A DNA stretch of 64,000 nt from Microbacterium sp. LWH7-1.2 (GCF_038397755.1 NZ_CP151637.1:310001-374000); one strand, 5' to 3'. Shown: positions 43,664 through 53,156, numbered from the stretch's first letter. Notes: generated from the letters alone by a model not told the origin. Made by a program: numbers and translations.

Positions 43664-45277
43664 TCAGCGCCGTTCCACGACGGGCAGTTCCAGCACCTGC
43701 GGACGAGTGGGATCGGAGTGCAGCGCGAAGGCGGTCCGCCCGCTGGACCGGTAGAGGGCGGGGAACGCGCCCGTCAGCGGATTTCGGGGAGAGAGCTGCC
43801 GGCCCGCGACATGGATGCGCAGTTCGTCGCCGGCGCGGAAGAACGTCGCTGACGGAGCGAAGTCGATCTCGACCTCCGTGGGAGTGGTGCGCGCGTCGAG
43901 CCGGCGAAGCCCGGTCGTGACGAGGTCCCGACCGAATCCGTACGAGCCTTCGAACGGAACGAATCGCCCACCGCTCCATTTCGAGAGCCCGACGAAGATC
44001 GAGACCGGGCCGGCGACCGCGGCGCTCACCCACAGCCGCACGCTCGCCTCGCCGGTGACCTCGGCGTCGTCCTGGAACACCCACGAGAACCGCGCGGCGC
44101 GTCGTCGGCCCGCGTCCGAGACGAACCCGCCGGCCGCCGGCGACGTCGAGAGGCGACCTCCGTCAGCGAGGTGGAGCAGCAGCGGCCGGGTCGCGGGCGG
44201 CCAGTGCTCCTCATCGCGGACCGCATGGATCAGATCGCCGCGTTCGCGCACCTCCAACCGCACGCGCGGCAGCGCGGACGCCGCACCCCTCAGGTGCGTG
44301 TCGAGGAACGCGAGCTGCGTCGCCTTGGCTTCATCCCCGTAGAACGCGGCCCATTTGCCGGTGCGGTGGGTGAACAGGTGACGGTCGGCCGACCCACCGA
44401 AGACGAAGGCGCGGAAGCTGCCGCGAGAGTGCAGGTTGTGGTCCGAGAAGCTGCCGCAGACGAGCATCGGCGTGTCGATCCGGCCCAGATCCGGCGCCAG
44501 CGAACGCCACCACGCGTCGTCGTCAGGACGCCCCGCCGCCTCTCGACCCAGATCCGGCGACATGCGCGCGGATCGGCGGACGAGGGTCGTCCACAGCCGT
44601 GAGAATCCGATCTCTCGGACTCCGCCGGGGTAGAAGAAGTCGCGGTACGCGTCGGTGAAGCCCTCCCACGGCACGATCGCACGCAGATGCGGCGGACGCA
44701 GGGCAGCAGCCTTGTACTGCGAGATCGCGAGGTACGACACGCCGAGCATCGCCACCCCGCCGTCGCACCAGCCCTGCGCCGCGATCCATTCGATCGCGTC
44801 GTAGACGTCTTCCGCCTCGGCGTCGCTCATCAACGAGCCCACGCCGTCCGAACGGCCGGCGCCGCGCACATCGAGATTGACCACGGCGTAGCCCCGCGGC
44901 ACCCACCACGCCGGATCGGGGGCCTCCCAGCTGGTCTCGTCCGAGATGTGCACGGCCGCGGTCTGGCGCAGGATGCGGAACTGCGGATTGATCCGGTAGC
45001 GCCGGCCCGCGCGTCGCGGGAGCGCGTCCTTGCCGTAGGGGTGCGCGCAGAGGATCGCCGGCACGGGGCCCGCGGTCATCGGCAGGTAGACGTTCGCCCG
45101 CAGGAGAGTCCCGTCGCGCATGGGCACCTCGACATCGCGCCGGATCCGCACATCGGTGCCGATCGGCGCGACCACGACCGGAGGACGCACCGCCCGCGCG
45201 ATGCGATGACGGGCATAGGCGAACGCACCCGAGCGCCGCCAGGGGCGATCGGTCACTGGCTCGACACCGGCCTTCAC
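43664..45277 (-). CDS. CocE/NonD-family acyl hydrolase
   Basis: 537 residues, ATG 45277. Seen: the X-Pro dipeptidyl-peptidase-like alpha/beta hydrolase with RDVEVPMRDGTLLRANVYLP (about 47-66), VNLDVRGAGRSDG (about 133), the nucleophile Ser in MLGVSYLAISQ (about 177), the HLRAIVPWEGFTDAYRD block (about 196), and a C-terminal jelly-roll domain (about 350-530). Cytoplasmic (no signal peptide). Substrate unknown. Confidence 0.88.
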   Translation of the reverse strand: MKAGVEPVTDRPWRRSGAFAYARHRIARAVRPPVVVAPIGTDVRIRRDVEVPMRDGTLLRANVYLPMTAGPVPAILCAHPYGKDALPRRAGRRYRINPQFRILRQTAAVHISDETSWEAPDPAWWVPRGYAVVNLDVRGAGRSDGVGSLMSDAEAEDVYDAIEWIAAQGWCDGGVAMLGVSYLAISQYKAAALRPPHLRAIVPWEGFTDAYRDFFYPGGVREIGFSRLWTTLVRRSARMSPDLGREAAGRPDDDAWWRSLAPDLGRIDTPMLVCGSFSDHNLHSRGSFRAFVFGGSADRHLFTHRTGKWAAFYGDEAKATQLAFLDTHLRGAASALPRVRLEVRERGDLIHAVRDEEHWPPATRPLLLHLADGGRLSTSPAAGGFVSDAGRRRAARFSWVFQDDAEVTGEASVRLWVSAAVAGPVSIFVGLSKWSGGRFVPFEGSYGFGRDLVTTGLRRLDARTTPTEVEIDFAPSATFFRAGDELRIHVAGRQLSPRNPLTGAFPALYRSSGRTAFALHSDPTRPQVLELPVVERR

Positions 45278-45388
45278 GGCGCGACGGTATCAGCCGGCGG
45301 GAGCGGAGGTTGGGATTTCGAGCCTTCGGGGTCTTCGCGGGCATCGCACCGTTCGTCGCCGCGGCTGGCTGGCATCCGCAGTCGACAG

Positions 45389-45403
45389 TGAGAATCACAC
45401 TCA
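45389..45403. promoter_or_regulatory. Zur-like dyad upstream of the CDF exporter
   Basis: TGAGAATCACACTCA, with TGAG/CTCA ends and an imperfect dyad; by eye it agrees at 11 of 15 positions with the TGAAAATCATTTTCA type of zinc-regulator box known from actinobacteria. It lies 57 bases upstream of the exporter start, in the only A/T-richer part of the 182-bp gap. Inferred from resemblance only. Confidence 0.35.
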
Positions 45404-45459
45404 TTCCCGACTAGGCGGATCAGCCCTGTCGCGCGTCAGGCGGGGCTTAGCCTGAGGTC

Positions 45460-46371
45460 ATGCACGACCACGCGCCGACCGGGATCCGAGGGGCGGGCAA
45501 CCGCCGCCTGCTCGCGATCTCGCTTGCGCTCACCGCCACGGTCATGGTGGTGCAGATCGTCGGCGCGGTGCTGTCGGGATCCCTTGCGCTCCTCGCCGAC
45601 GCGGCGCACATGTTCACGGATGCCGCGGCCCTCGTGATCGCCCTCATTGCGAGCACCGTCGCGGCCAGGCCCGCGAACGACCGCCGCACCTTCGGGTATC
45701 AGCGTGCCGAGGTGTTCGGTGCGTTGATCAACGGCGTCATCCTGATCGTGCTGTCGGGATGGGTCGCGGTCGAAGGCATCTCGCGCCTGCTCAGCCCGGG
45801 GGAGACCGAGGTCGCCGGAGGCCTCATGCTCGTCGTCGCGATCGTCGGACTGGTGGCGAACGGCGTGGCCATGTGGCTGCTCAGCTCCGCGCAGCGGCGC
45901 AGCATCAACGTGCGCGGCGCCTATCTGGAGGTGCTCGGCGACCTCATCGGCTCGGCGGCGGTGATCGTCGCTGCGGTCGTCATCGTCACGACGGGGTGGT
46001 ACCAGGCAGACGCCATCGCCTCGCTGTTCATCGCCGCGATGATCATTCCGCGGGCGATCGGCCTGCTGCGCGAGGTCGGCTCGGTGCTGGCCGAGTCGGC
46101 GCCCAAGGGCACGCACGTCAGGGAGATCCGCGAGCACATCCTCGCCACACCCGGGGTGGTCGACGTGCACGACGTGCATGTGTGGCAGCTCACGCGCGGG
46201 GCGCCGGTGTTCACCGCGCACGTCGTGGTGGACGACGCCGCGCTCGCCGACGGCCGCGCGGGCGGCATCCTCAGCACCCTGCAGACGTGTCTGTCGGAGC
46301 ACTTCGACGTGGAACATTCGACGTTCCAGCTCGAGCCCGCCGGACACGTGGAGCACGAGGCCCACGCCTAG
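45460..46371 (+). CDS. Cation diffusion facilitator (zinc/cobalt exporter, CzcD-like)
   Basis: 303 residues, ATG 45460. Seen: six membrane helices; the TM2 metal site LLADAAHMFTDAAAL (HxxxD, about 45-54); in TM5 LEVLGDLIGS (about 157), where many CzcD proteins have HVxxD; and a C-terminal cytoplasmic domain with VVDVHDVHVWQLTRG (about 231-245). Known: exports Zn2+ or Co2+ in exchange for H+. The Glu in place of TM5 His might shift metal preference; it may simply be usual for this subgroup. Confidence 0.9.
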   Translation: MHDHAPTGIRGAGNRRLLAISLALTATVMVVQIVGAVLSGSLALLADAAHMFTDAAALVIALIASTVAARPANDRRTFGYQRAEVFGALINGVILIVLSGWVAVEGISRLLSPGETEVAGGLMLVVAIVGLVANGVAMWLLSSAQRRSINVRGAYLEVLGDLIGSAAVIVAAVVIVTTGWYQADAIASLFIAAMIIPRAIGLLREVGSVLAESAPKGTHVREIREHILATPGVVDVHDVHVWQLTRGAPVFTAHVVVDDAALADGRAGGILSTLQTCLSEHFDVEHSTFQLEPAGHVEHEAHA

Positions 46372-46378
46372 CGAGGAA

Positions 46379-48889
46379 TCAATCCTCGCGCCGGACCTCG
46401 GCAGGAGACTTGTCGGGGCGCAGTCCGCGCCAGCGCGGGTGGCGCAGGATGCCGCCGGGCGTGAACTCGCCGTACTCGACCTCGCCCACGAGCTCGGGCC
46501 GCACCCAGAGCGCGTCACGCGCGTCGAGCGCCGGCACGCCGACCAGGGGGTTCTCATCGGTGCGCAGCGGCGTCAGCTTCTTCAGCAGCACGGCGAGCGT
46601 GGAGTCACTGAAGCCGCTGCCCACGCGGCCCGCGTACTGCAGCCCCTCGCTTCCGGGAATGCCGAGCAAGAGCGACCCGAACGTGCTGCTGCGCCCGCCC
46701 TTCCCGGGGCGGATACCTGCGATCACGACCTCCTGGGTACGCGTGTTCTTCACCTTGAGCCAGGACTCCGACCGTGCCCCGCGCAGGTAACGCGAGGCTG
46801 GATCCTTCACCACGATCCCTTCCAGGCGCAGCTGCACACTCGTGTCGAGCGCCGCATCGACATCGTCGAAGACGGGCTGGACGGTGATCGATTCGACGGA
46901 TGCTGCGGCCACCGATTCCAGCACGTCCCGTCGCTCCTGCAACGGCAGGTCGGTGAGGTCGTCGCCGTCGTGGGTGAGCACATCGAAGAGGTAGTAGCGG
47001 ACCGGCGTCCGTCGCGCCACGCGGGCGATGTCTCCCGCGTGCTCGAGGTTCATCCGCGTCTGCAGGAGCGGGAAGCTCGGCCGCCCGTCGGGCTCGAGGG
47101 CGACGAGCTCGCCGTCGAGGACGCAGGGCTCGGCACCCAGCCCCGCGTCGACAGCCGTCAGCTCCGGGTAGCGGTGCGTGATCTCGTTGCCGCTGCGGGC
47201 GTACAGGCGCAGGCGCTGCCCGTCCCAGGCTCCGACCGCGCGGATGCCGTCCCACTTCATCTCCACCCACGCGGGCTCACCCCAGCCCCGCGCGTCCTGG
47301 CGCGCGCGCACCGGGTCGGCCGCGGTCGCGAGCATCGGGCGCGGCACGCCGGGGTTCGGCGACGACTCCGAGCTGCGGCCGGGCTTCTCCGTCGCGTCGT
47401 GGCCGGCGCGTCGAAGGCGGGCGCCGGCCTGCCGCGGAGCGTCGGCCTGCGGGCTGGGCTCGACGACGGTGCCGTCCGGCTGCGGGCGGCCCGCAGCATC
47501 CGTCTTCATCCGATGCAGGAGCCAGCTGGACTTCTCGCCCTCGCCGGCGGTGCGGATCAGAGCCAGCCGCACGCGCCCGAGCGGCCCGCCCGGACGGCCT
47601 TCGAGGGTCGCGATGACCTCGTCGTCGCGCCATTTCTCGAGCTCGTAGCGGCCGTCGTCCCAGATGGTCACGGTGCCGCCGCCGTATTCGCCCGCCGGGA
47701 TCGTGCCCTCGAACGTGGCGTACTCCATCGGGTGGTCCTCGGTCATGATCGCGAGGTTGTTGCGCTTGTACGAGTGGGGCACCCCCCGCGGCACGGCCCA
47801 GCTCACCAGCACGCCGTCGTGCTCGAGGCGGAAGTCCCAGTGCAGGGCGGTCGCGTGGTGCTCCTGGATGACGAAGCGCGGAAGCTCCCCGTGGGGCGTG
47901 GCCCCGAGGGGATTCGCCGGCACCGGCTCCGGGGTGCGGTCGGCACTGCGCTTGGAGATGTACGCCGACAGCGGGCCGGACTCCGCGTCTCGACCGCCGG
48001 CGTGGAAGCCGAGTGCGGTCATCGGGTCGCCGGTGGTCTCGACGCGATCGAGCACTTCGGTGAACTCGAGGTGGCGCAGCCCCGGATCATCGAGCTCCTC
48101 CCACGTGCGCGGCGCGGCGACGGTCGGATGCGGGCGACCGCGCAACGAGTAGGGCGCGATCGTCGTCTTCGATCCGTTGTTCTGGCTCCAGTCGATGAGC
48201 ACTCTGCCGTGTCGCTCCGTCTTCTTCATGCTGCTGACGACCAGGTCCTTGTGATCGGCCTCGATCGCCCGGGCGAGCTCGTTCGCAAGCGCCGATGCCT
48301 GCTCGGTGGACTGACCGGGCGGCAGCGCCGTGTAGAGGTGGATGCCCTTGCTGCCGCTGGTGACCGGATACGGCTCCAGTCCCATGTCGAGGAGGATCTC
48401 ACGTGCCCAGCCGGCCACTACCGCGCACTCGGCGAGGCCGGCACCCGGACCGGGGTCGAGGTCGAGCACGAGCCGGTCGGCGGGGCCCCGGCCGCCTCCC
48501 GCATCGAATCGCCACTGCGGCACATGGAGCTCGAGGCTCGCGACCTGCGCGAGGTAGACGAGCGTCGGCACGTCGCCGACGAGCGGGTACTCCTTGGTGC
48601 CGGTGGAGTGGGGGATCGGCATCCGTCGCACCCATGAGGGCGCGCCCCGCTCGAGGTCCTTCGCGAAGAAGACCATGCCGGGATCGTCCTGCGTGCCGAC
48701 GCCGTCGGGCCACCGCTTGCGAGTGACGGGGCGTCCGACCACGTGGGGGATCAGTGCCTCGGCGATGCGCGAGTAGTAGTCGATCACCTCGCCCTTGGTG
48801 GTGCCGGTCTCGGGGTAGAGCACTTTCTCGAGATTCGTGATGCGCAGGCGGCGCCCGCCGATGCGCACCAGCTGCTCGTCGCCCGCCAT
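46379..48889 (-). CDS. ligD: Multifunctional NHEJ DNA ligase LigD
   Basis: 836 residues, ATG 48889. Domain order POL-PE-LIG: an AEP-type polymerase with VLDLDPGPG (about 140) and SGSKGIHLYTALP (about 177); the 3'-phosphoesterase with EHHATALHWDFRLEHDG (about 340-356); the ATP-dependent ligase with the adenylated Lys in WVEMKWDGIRAVG (about 535) and EGIVVKDPASRYLRG (about 690). Known: with Ku it repairs blunt double-strand breaks. Divergent from ku with a 71-bp shared promoter region. Confidence 0.95.
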   Translation of the reverse strand: MAGDEQLVRIGGRRLRITNLEKVLYPETGTTKGEVIDYYSRIAEALIPHVVGRPVTRKRWPDGVGTQDDPGMVFFAKDLERGAPSWVRRMPIPHSTGTKEYPLVGDVPTLVYLAQVASLELHVPQWRFDAGGGRGPADRLVLDLDPGPGAGLAECAVVAGWAREILLDMGLEPYPVTSGSKGIHLYTALPPGQSTEQASALANELARAIEADHKDLVVSSMKKTERHGRVLIDWSQNNGSKTTIAPYSLRGRPHPTVAAPRTWEELDDPGLRHLEFTEVLDRVETTGDPMTALGFHAGGRDAESGPLSAYISKRSADRTPEPVPANPLGATPHGELPRFVIQEHHATALHWDFRLEHDGVLVSWAVPRGVPHSYKRNNLAIMTEDHPMEYATFEGTIPAGEYGGGTVTIWDDGRYELEKWRDDEVIATLEGRPGGPLGRVRLALIRTAGEGEKSSWLLHRMKTDAAGRPQPDGTVVEPSPQADAPRQAGARLRRAGHDATEKPGRSSESSPNPGVPRPMLATAADPVRARQDARGWGEPAWVEMKWDGIRAVGAWDGQRLRLYARSGNEITHRYPELTAVDAGLGAEPCVLDGELVALEPDGRPSFPLLQTRMNLEHAGDIARVARRTPVRYYLFDVLTHDGDDLTDLPLQERRDVLESVAAASVESITVQPVFDDVDAALDTSVQLRLEGIVVKDPASRYLRGARSESWLKVKNTRTQEVVIAGIRPGKGGRSSTFGSLLLGIPGSEGLQYAGRVGSGFSDSTLAVLLKKLTPLRTDENPLVGVPALDARDALWVRPELVGEVEYGEFTPGGILRHPRWRGLRPDKSPAEVRRED

Positions 48890-48960
48890 GGGCTCAGAGT
48901 ATCGGCGCCGCGGCGCGCAAGGGGTGGCCGCGTGTCGGCGCCCTGGTGTTCACTGGTGGG

Positions 48961-49863
48961 GTGAGAGCGATCTGGAAGGGTGCACTGACGTTCGGGCTCG
49001 TCAACGTGCCGGTGAAGGTGTATTCGGCGACCGAAGACCACGACGTCTCCTTGCATCAGGTGCACAACAAGGACGGCGGGCGCATCCGCTACCAGCGGAT
49101 CTGCGAGATCGACGGTGAGGTCGTGCCGTACTCCGACATCGACAAGGCCTACGACGACGGCGAGAAGACCGTGGTGCTGACCAAGGAGGACCTCGAGTCG
49201 CTCCCGGCCGAGCGCAGTCGCGAGATCGATGTCGTCGAGTTCGTGCCGAGCGAGCAGATCGATCTGCTGACGCTCGACCGTGCGTACTACCTCGAGCCCG
49301 ACTCGGCCTCGCCCAAGGCGTACGTGCTCCTGCGCAAGACGCTCGAGCAGACCGACCGCACGGCGATCGTGCGCTTCTCGCTGCGGCAGAAGACCCGGCT
49401 CGCGGCACTCAGGGTGCGTGATGACGTACTGGTGCTGCAGACGCTGCTGTGGTCCGACGAGGTGCGAGAGGCCGCGTTCCCCTCGCTGGACGAGTCTGTG
49501 CGCATCTCGGCGAAGGAGCTCGAGCTGTCGGCGTCCCTCGTCGAGAGCTTCTCGAGCGACTTCGATCCCGAGGAGTTCAAGGACGAGTACCAGGAGGAGC
49601 TGCGCACCCTCATCGAGGCCAAGCTCGAGAAGGGCGACGCGGTCGACACGTCCGAGACGTTCGGCGAGCAGGAGGAAGAGGAGGCGGGCGGCGAGGTCAT
49701 CGACCTCATGGCCGCCCTCCGCGCGAGCGTCGAGAAGTCGCGTGCGGCCCGAGAGGGAGGCGCGAAGACGACTTCAGGAAAGACGGATGCTGCCGCCCCG
49801 ACGAAGAGCGAGACCAAGGCGCCCGCCAAGAAGCCCGCTGCGAAGAAGAAGAAGGCGTCCTGA
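48961..49863 (+). CDS. ku: NHEJ protein Ku
   Basis: 300 residues from GTG 48961, giving the family start MRAIWKGALTFGLVNVPVKVYSA; an earlier in-frame GTG would add five residues. Seen: HNKDGGRIRYQRICEIDGE (about 37-55), the core FVPSEQIDLLTLDRAYYLEPD, and a Lys/Ala-rich C-terminal tail (about 260-300) typical of actinobacterial Ku and used for DNA or LigD contact. Forms the break-end ring and recruits LigD. Confidence 0.96.
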   Translation: MRAIWKGALTFGLVNVPVKVYSATEDHDVSLHQVHNKDGGRIRYQRICEIDGEVVPYSDIDKAYDDGEKTVVLTKEDLESLPAERSREIDVVEFVPSEQIDLLTLDRAYYLEPDSASPKAYVLLRKTLEQTDRTAIVRFSLRQKTRLAALRVRDDVLVLQTLLWSDEVREAAFPSLDESVRISAKELELSASLVESFSSDFDPEEFKDEYQEELRTLIEAKLEKGDAVDTSETFGEQEEEEAGGEVIDLMAALRASVEKSRAAREGGAKTTSGKTDAAAPTKSETKAPAKKPAAKKKKAS

Positions 49864-49883
49864 CGGACTGAACGCCCCTGGGC

Positions 49884-50648
49884 TCAGGCCTTCGGGGCGT
49901 CGCCATGCTCGGGTCCGCGCTCGAACACCTCGGGGTCGAGCACGAGCGCCTCGGCCTCGGCGTGGTCGGTGACGACGTCCTCACCGGCCGCGGCGGCCTT
50001 CTTCGCCTTGCTGCGCTCGCGGAGGTAGTGCCACAGCGTGACGAGCGCGGTGCCGCCGACGGCGACCAGCAGGATCAGGTCGATGTAGTTCTCGACGAAC
50101 TCGGCGACCGGCGGGATGAAGCCCAGCAGGTAGCCGAACATCGTCAGACCGAAACCCCACATCACCGCGCCGATGAAGTTGTAGAGGGTGTACTTCCACT
50201 TGTTCATGTGGCCGATGCCCGCGGCGACAGGGGCGAACGTGCGGACGATCGGCACGAAGCGCGCGAGGATGATCGTGAGCCCGCCGAAGCGCTCGAAGAA
50301 GGCGTTCGTGCGCTCGACGTTCTTCACGCTGAACAGGCCCGATTCCTTCCTCTCGAAGACCGCGGGCCCGCCCTTGTGGCCGATGTAGTACCCGACCTCA
50401 CCGCCGACGAACGCCGCGAGTCCGATCAGCAGCGACACCACCCAGATGTTGACGCCGAAGATGTTGCTCGTGTGCGTCAGCAGTCCCGAGATGACGAGCA
50501 GGGTGTCGCCGGGCAGCAGGAAGCCGACGAGGAGGCCGGTCTCGGCGAAGACGATGAAGCACACCACGACGAGCGCCCAGGGGCCCGCCCATTCGATGAT
50601 GGCGGCCGGATCCAGCCAGGGGATCAGGGCTGTGGGAATTGCGTGCAC
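49884..50648 (-). CDS. DedA family membrane protein
   Basis: 254 residues from GTG 50648; extending upstream would run into the tRNA-Leu gene. Seen: FAETGLLVGFLLPGDTLLVISGLL (about 35-58), GGEVGYYIGHKGG (about 84), FERFGGLTIILARFVPIVRTFAPVAAGIG (about 117-145, the F.R..P..R...P..AG motif), and four to five helices; the C-terminal 50 residues are charged. Known: SNARE-associated/DedA proteins act in lipid carrier (undecaprenyl phosphate or PE) translocation. Confidence 0.9.
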   Translation of the reverse strand: MHAIPTALIPWLDPAAIIEWAGPWALVVVCFIVFAETGLLVGFLLPGDTLLVISGLLTHTSNIFGVNIWVVSLLIGLAAFVGGEVGYYIGHKGGPAVFERKESGLFSVKNVERTNAFFERFGGLTIILARFVPIVRTFAPVAAGIGHMNKWKYTLYNFIGAVMWGFGLTMFGYLLGFIPPVAEFVENYIDLILLVAVGGTALVTLWHYLRERSKAKKAAAAGEDVVTDHAEAEALVLDPEVFERGPEHGDAPKA

Positions 50649-50693
50649 GATGGTGGTCCCGTCGTCAGTCGGCGGAGGATGCGAGAACTCGCG

Positions 50694-50775
50694 TGCGGAA
50701 GGTGGGACTTGAACCCACACGCCCGGAGGCACAGGAACCTAAATCCTGCGTGTCTGCCAATTTCACCACTCCCGC
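50694..50775 (-). tRNA. tRNA-Leu (anticodon TAG)
   Basis: 82 nt class II tRNA on the minus strand: acceptor GCGGGAG with CTTCCGC, D-arm TGGTGAAATTGGCAGAC, anticodon stem CAGGA/TCCTG around loop TTTAGGT, an extended variable arm, and T-arm GGTTCAAGTCC. CCA is not encoded. Confidence 0.95.
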
Positions 50776-50844
50776 GAGGCTCTCAGTCTACTGAGGCGAC
50801 GGGGGGTCGGCTGTGGGGCTGGCCCCCGTCGTGACCGCGGGGAA

Positions 50845-51051
50845 TCAGCGGCGGATGCCGAACAGGAAGTAGCTCGCGGGGCCGATCCAGTTCACGAGGA
50901 TCGCGGGGATCCACGCGGCCTTGGGCCCGCGGATTTCGTCGGCGTCGCGGTGCGCCAGATCCCAGAACGCGAGGAACGCGAACACGACCTGCACGATGCC
51001 GACCACGCCGAGTCCCGCCTTCGCCGCCGGGGTCATCTCCGTCTTCGTCAT
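50845..51051 (-). CDS. Small PLDc_N-type two-helix membrane protein
   Basis: 68 residues from ATG 51051 (MTKTEMTPAAKAG). Seen: helix 1 VVGIVQVVFAFLAFWDLAHR, the loop DEIRGPKAAWIPAIL, and helix 2 VNWIGPASYFLFGIRR. The RGPK..W....NWIGP.SYFLFG pattern is that of the PLDc_N (phospholipase D/nuclease N-terminal) small membrane family; function unknown. Confidence 0.85.
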   Translation of the reverse strand: MTKTEMTPAAKAGLGVVGIVQVVFAFLAFWDLAHRDADEIRGPKAAWIPAILVNWIGPASYFLFGIRR

Positions 51052-51153
51052 GATCGTCCCTTCGTCGGTTCCTCCATCCTGCCTCGCGAGCGCGTCCCGC
51101 GCATCTGTGGATAACTTTCGGCTGGCTCCGCGGCGAATTGGCAGGATGCTGAC

Positions 51154-52302
51154 GTGACTTCCCCCGCCGCTCCCGTCGCGACCGTCGTGGCGGAGCGCGT
51201 GCGGGAGCGCCTCCGGGCGGAGCGCTCGGATCCGACGCGGGATCCCGAGTTCGCCGCGCAGATCGCCCGCGCGGAGGTGCGCCGGCACAACGATTTCGCC
51301 CTGGCCCGCGGACTCGCGCCCGTCGACGACGAGACGGCGTGCGTGCGCGAGGTGCTCGCCGCGGTCTCCGGCTTCGGCCCGTTGCAGGCGTACCTCGATG
51401 ATCCGACGGTCGAGGAGGTGTGGATCAACGCCCCTGACCGCATCTTCATCGCCCGGGGCGGCGTGCCCGAGCGCACGCCGCTCATGCTCACCGACACCGC
51501 GGTGCGCGATCTGGTGGAACGGATGCTGCAGTCCAGCGGCCGTCGTGTCGACCTGAGTCAGCCGTTCGTCGACGCGTCGCTGCCGGACGGCAGCCGGCTT
51601 CACGTCGTCATTCCGGATATCACTCGGCGGCACTGGGCCGTGAACATCCGCAAGTTCCTTCCTGCATACCGCGATCTCGGGCGGCTGGTCGCCGCCGGCT
51701 CGATCGCACCGGAGGCTGCGACGCTGCTGCGCGACGCGATGGTCGCGGGGCAGTCGGTGCTGGTGTCGGGCGCGACGCACGCGGGCAAGACGACGCTGCT
51801 CGGCGCGCTCATCGCGGCCTGCCCGCCCGAGCACCGGATCGTGACCGTGGAGGAGACGTTCGAGCTCGCTGTCGCCGCGCCCGATCTCGTCGCCCTGCAG
51901 GGCAGGCAGCCGAGTCTCGAAGGCACCGGGGAGGTGACGCTCCGGCGCCTGGTGAAGGAGGCGCTGCGCATGCGTCCCGACCGCCTGGTCGTGGGCGAGG
52001 TGCGCGACGCCGAGGCGCTCGACCTGCTGCTCGCGCTCAACACCGGGGTCCCCGGGGCAGCGACGATCCACGCCAATTCGGCCCGAGAGGCGCTGGGCAA
52101 GCTCGCCGCGCTGCCGCTGCTGGCCGGGCGCAACATCGACGCGAGCTTCGTGCAGCCGGCGGTGGCGGCATCCGTGGATCTGGTCGCGCATTGCCAGCGC
52201 GACGCGAGCGGAGCGCGGCGAGTGGTCGAGATCGTCGCACCGGTGGGTGTGGACGACGGGGTCATCAGCGCGCACACCCTGTACCGGGCGGTCTCCGCGT
52301 GA
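51154..52302 (+). CDS. tadA: Tad pilus secretion ATPase TadA (CpaF)
   Basis: 382 residues from GTG 51154. Seen: the N-terminal linker domain with FGPLQAYLDDPTVEEVWINAPDRIFI, Walker A SGATHAGKTTLLGAL (about 205-219), the Asp box VTVEETFELAV, and Walker B RLVVGEVRDAEALDLL (about 273), with TGVPGAATIHANSAREAL. The P-loop reads GATHAGKT, not the more common GGTGSGKT. Known: hexameric ATPase driving Flp/Tad pilus assembly. Starts the tadA-tadB-tadC operon; overlaps tadB by 4 bp. Confidence 0.93.
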   Translation: MTSPAAPVATVVAERVRERLRAERSDPTRDPEFAAQIARAEVRRHNDFALARGLAPVDDETACVREVLAAVSGFGPLQAYLDDPTVEEVWINAPDRIFIARGGVPERTPLMLTDTAVRDLVERMLQSSGRRVDLSQPFVDASLPDGSRLHVVIPDITRRHWAVNIRKFLPAYRDLGRLVAAGSIAPEAATLLRDAMVAGQSVLVSGATHAGKTTLLGALIAACPPEHRIVTVEETFELAVAAPDLVALQGRQPSLEGTGEVTLRRLVKEALRMRPDRLVVGEVRDAEALDLLLALNTGVPGAATIHANSAREALGKLAALPLLAGRNIDASFVQPAVAASVDLVAHCQRDASGARRVVEIVAPVGVDDGVISAHTLYRAVSA

Positions 52303-53156
52303 CCTTCGTGTGGGGCGCGGTGCTCGCGGCCGGGTTGTTGTTGATGCTGTCACCGTGGCTCTGGCCCGCGGGATACCGCCGCCCGGACGTCGCACGGCGC
52401 GGACGGCTCGCGCGCCTGCTCGAAGACGCGGGCATGTCACGGGTCTCGGTGCCGTCGATCGTCGTTGTGGCGGGCGTGTGCGGCGCGGTGGCGGCTGCGG
52501 CGGCGTGGCTCATCGCTCCGGTCGCCGCCCTCGCCCTGGTCGCCGCCGTCGCCGGTGCGCTGGCGCCGTTCACGTGGCTGCGGGCGCGCCGCTCGAAGCT
52601 GCTGCGCACGCGGCGGGGACTCTGGCCAGACGTGTGTGATCTGCTCATCGCCTCGGTGCGGGCGGGGATGTCGCTGCCCGACGCGGTCGCGAGCCTCGCA
52701 GATTCCGCGCCCGCCGAGCTCAGACCCGCGTTCGCGGCCTTCGCCCGTGACATGGCGGCCTCGGGGCACTTCGATTCCAGCATCCAGAGGCTCAAGACCA
52801 ACCTGGCCGACCCGGTCGCGGACCGCATCGTCGAGACTCTGCGCATGGCGCGCCAGGTCGGCGGCACGGAGCTCACGACGGTGTTGCGGGCGCTCGCGTC
52901 GTCGGTGCGGGCGGACGCGGCGCTGCGAGCCGAGGTCGAATCACGACAGTCGTGGATCCGCGGCGCCGCAGTGCTCGGCGTGATCGCGCCGTGGGTGATC
53001 CTCGCGATGCTCGCGATGCGTCCAGAGGGCGCTCGCGCGTACGGCAGCCCGGGCGGCATCGCGCTCATCCTCGTCGGTGCGGCGGTGTCGCTCCTCGCCT
53101 ACCGGCTCATGATCCGGCTCGGCCGTCTTCCAGAGCCGCGGCGGTGGTTCGGATGA
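52299..53156 (+). CDS. tadB: Tad pilus inner-membrane protein TadB
   Basis: 285 residues from GTG 52299. Seen: two helices near the N-terminus and two near the C-terminus around a GspF/T2SSF cytoplasmic domain with LWPDVCDLLIASVRAGMSLPDAVASLAD (about 108-135) and RMARQVGGTELTTVLRALASSVR. Known: platform protein for pilus assembly together with TadC. 4-bp overlaps with tadA and tadC. Confidence 0.9.
   Translation: MTFVWGAVLAAGLLLMLSPWLWPAGYRRPDVARRGRLARLLEDAGMSRVSVPSIVVVAGVCGAVAAAAAWLIAPVAALALVAAVAGALAPFTWLRARRSKLLRTRRGLWPDVCDLLIASVRAGMSLPDAVASLADSAPAELRPAFAAFARDMAASGHFDSSIQRLKTNLADPVADRIVETLRMARQVGGTELTTVLRALASSVRADAALRAEVESRQSWIRGAAVLGVIAPWVILAMLAMRPEGARAYGSPGGIALILVGAAVSLLAYRLMIRLGRLPEPRRWFG

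Noticed and set aside
50649..50732. N-terminal extension of the DedA gene
   Set aside because: It would overlap the tRNA-Leu gene; GTG 50648 gives a normal DedA length.
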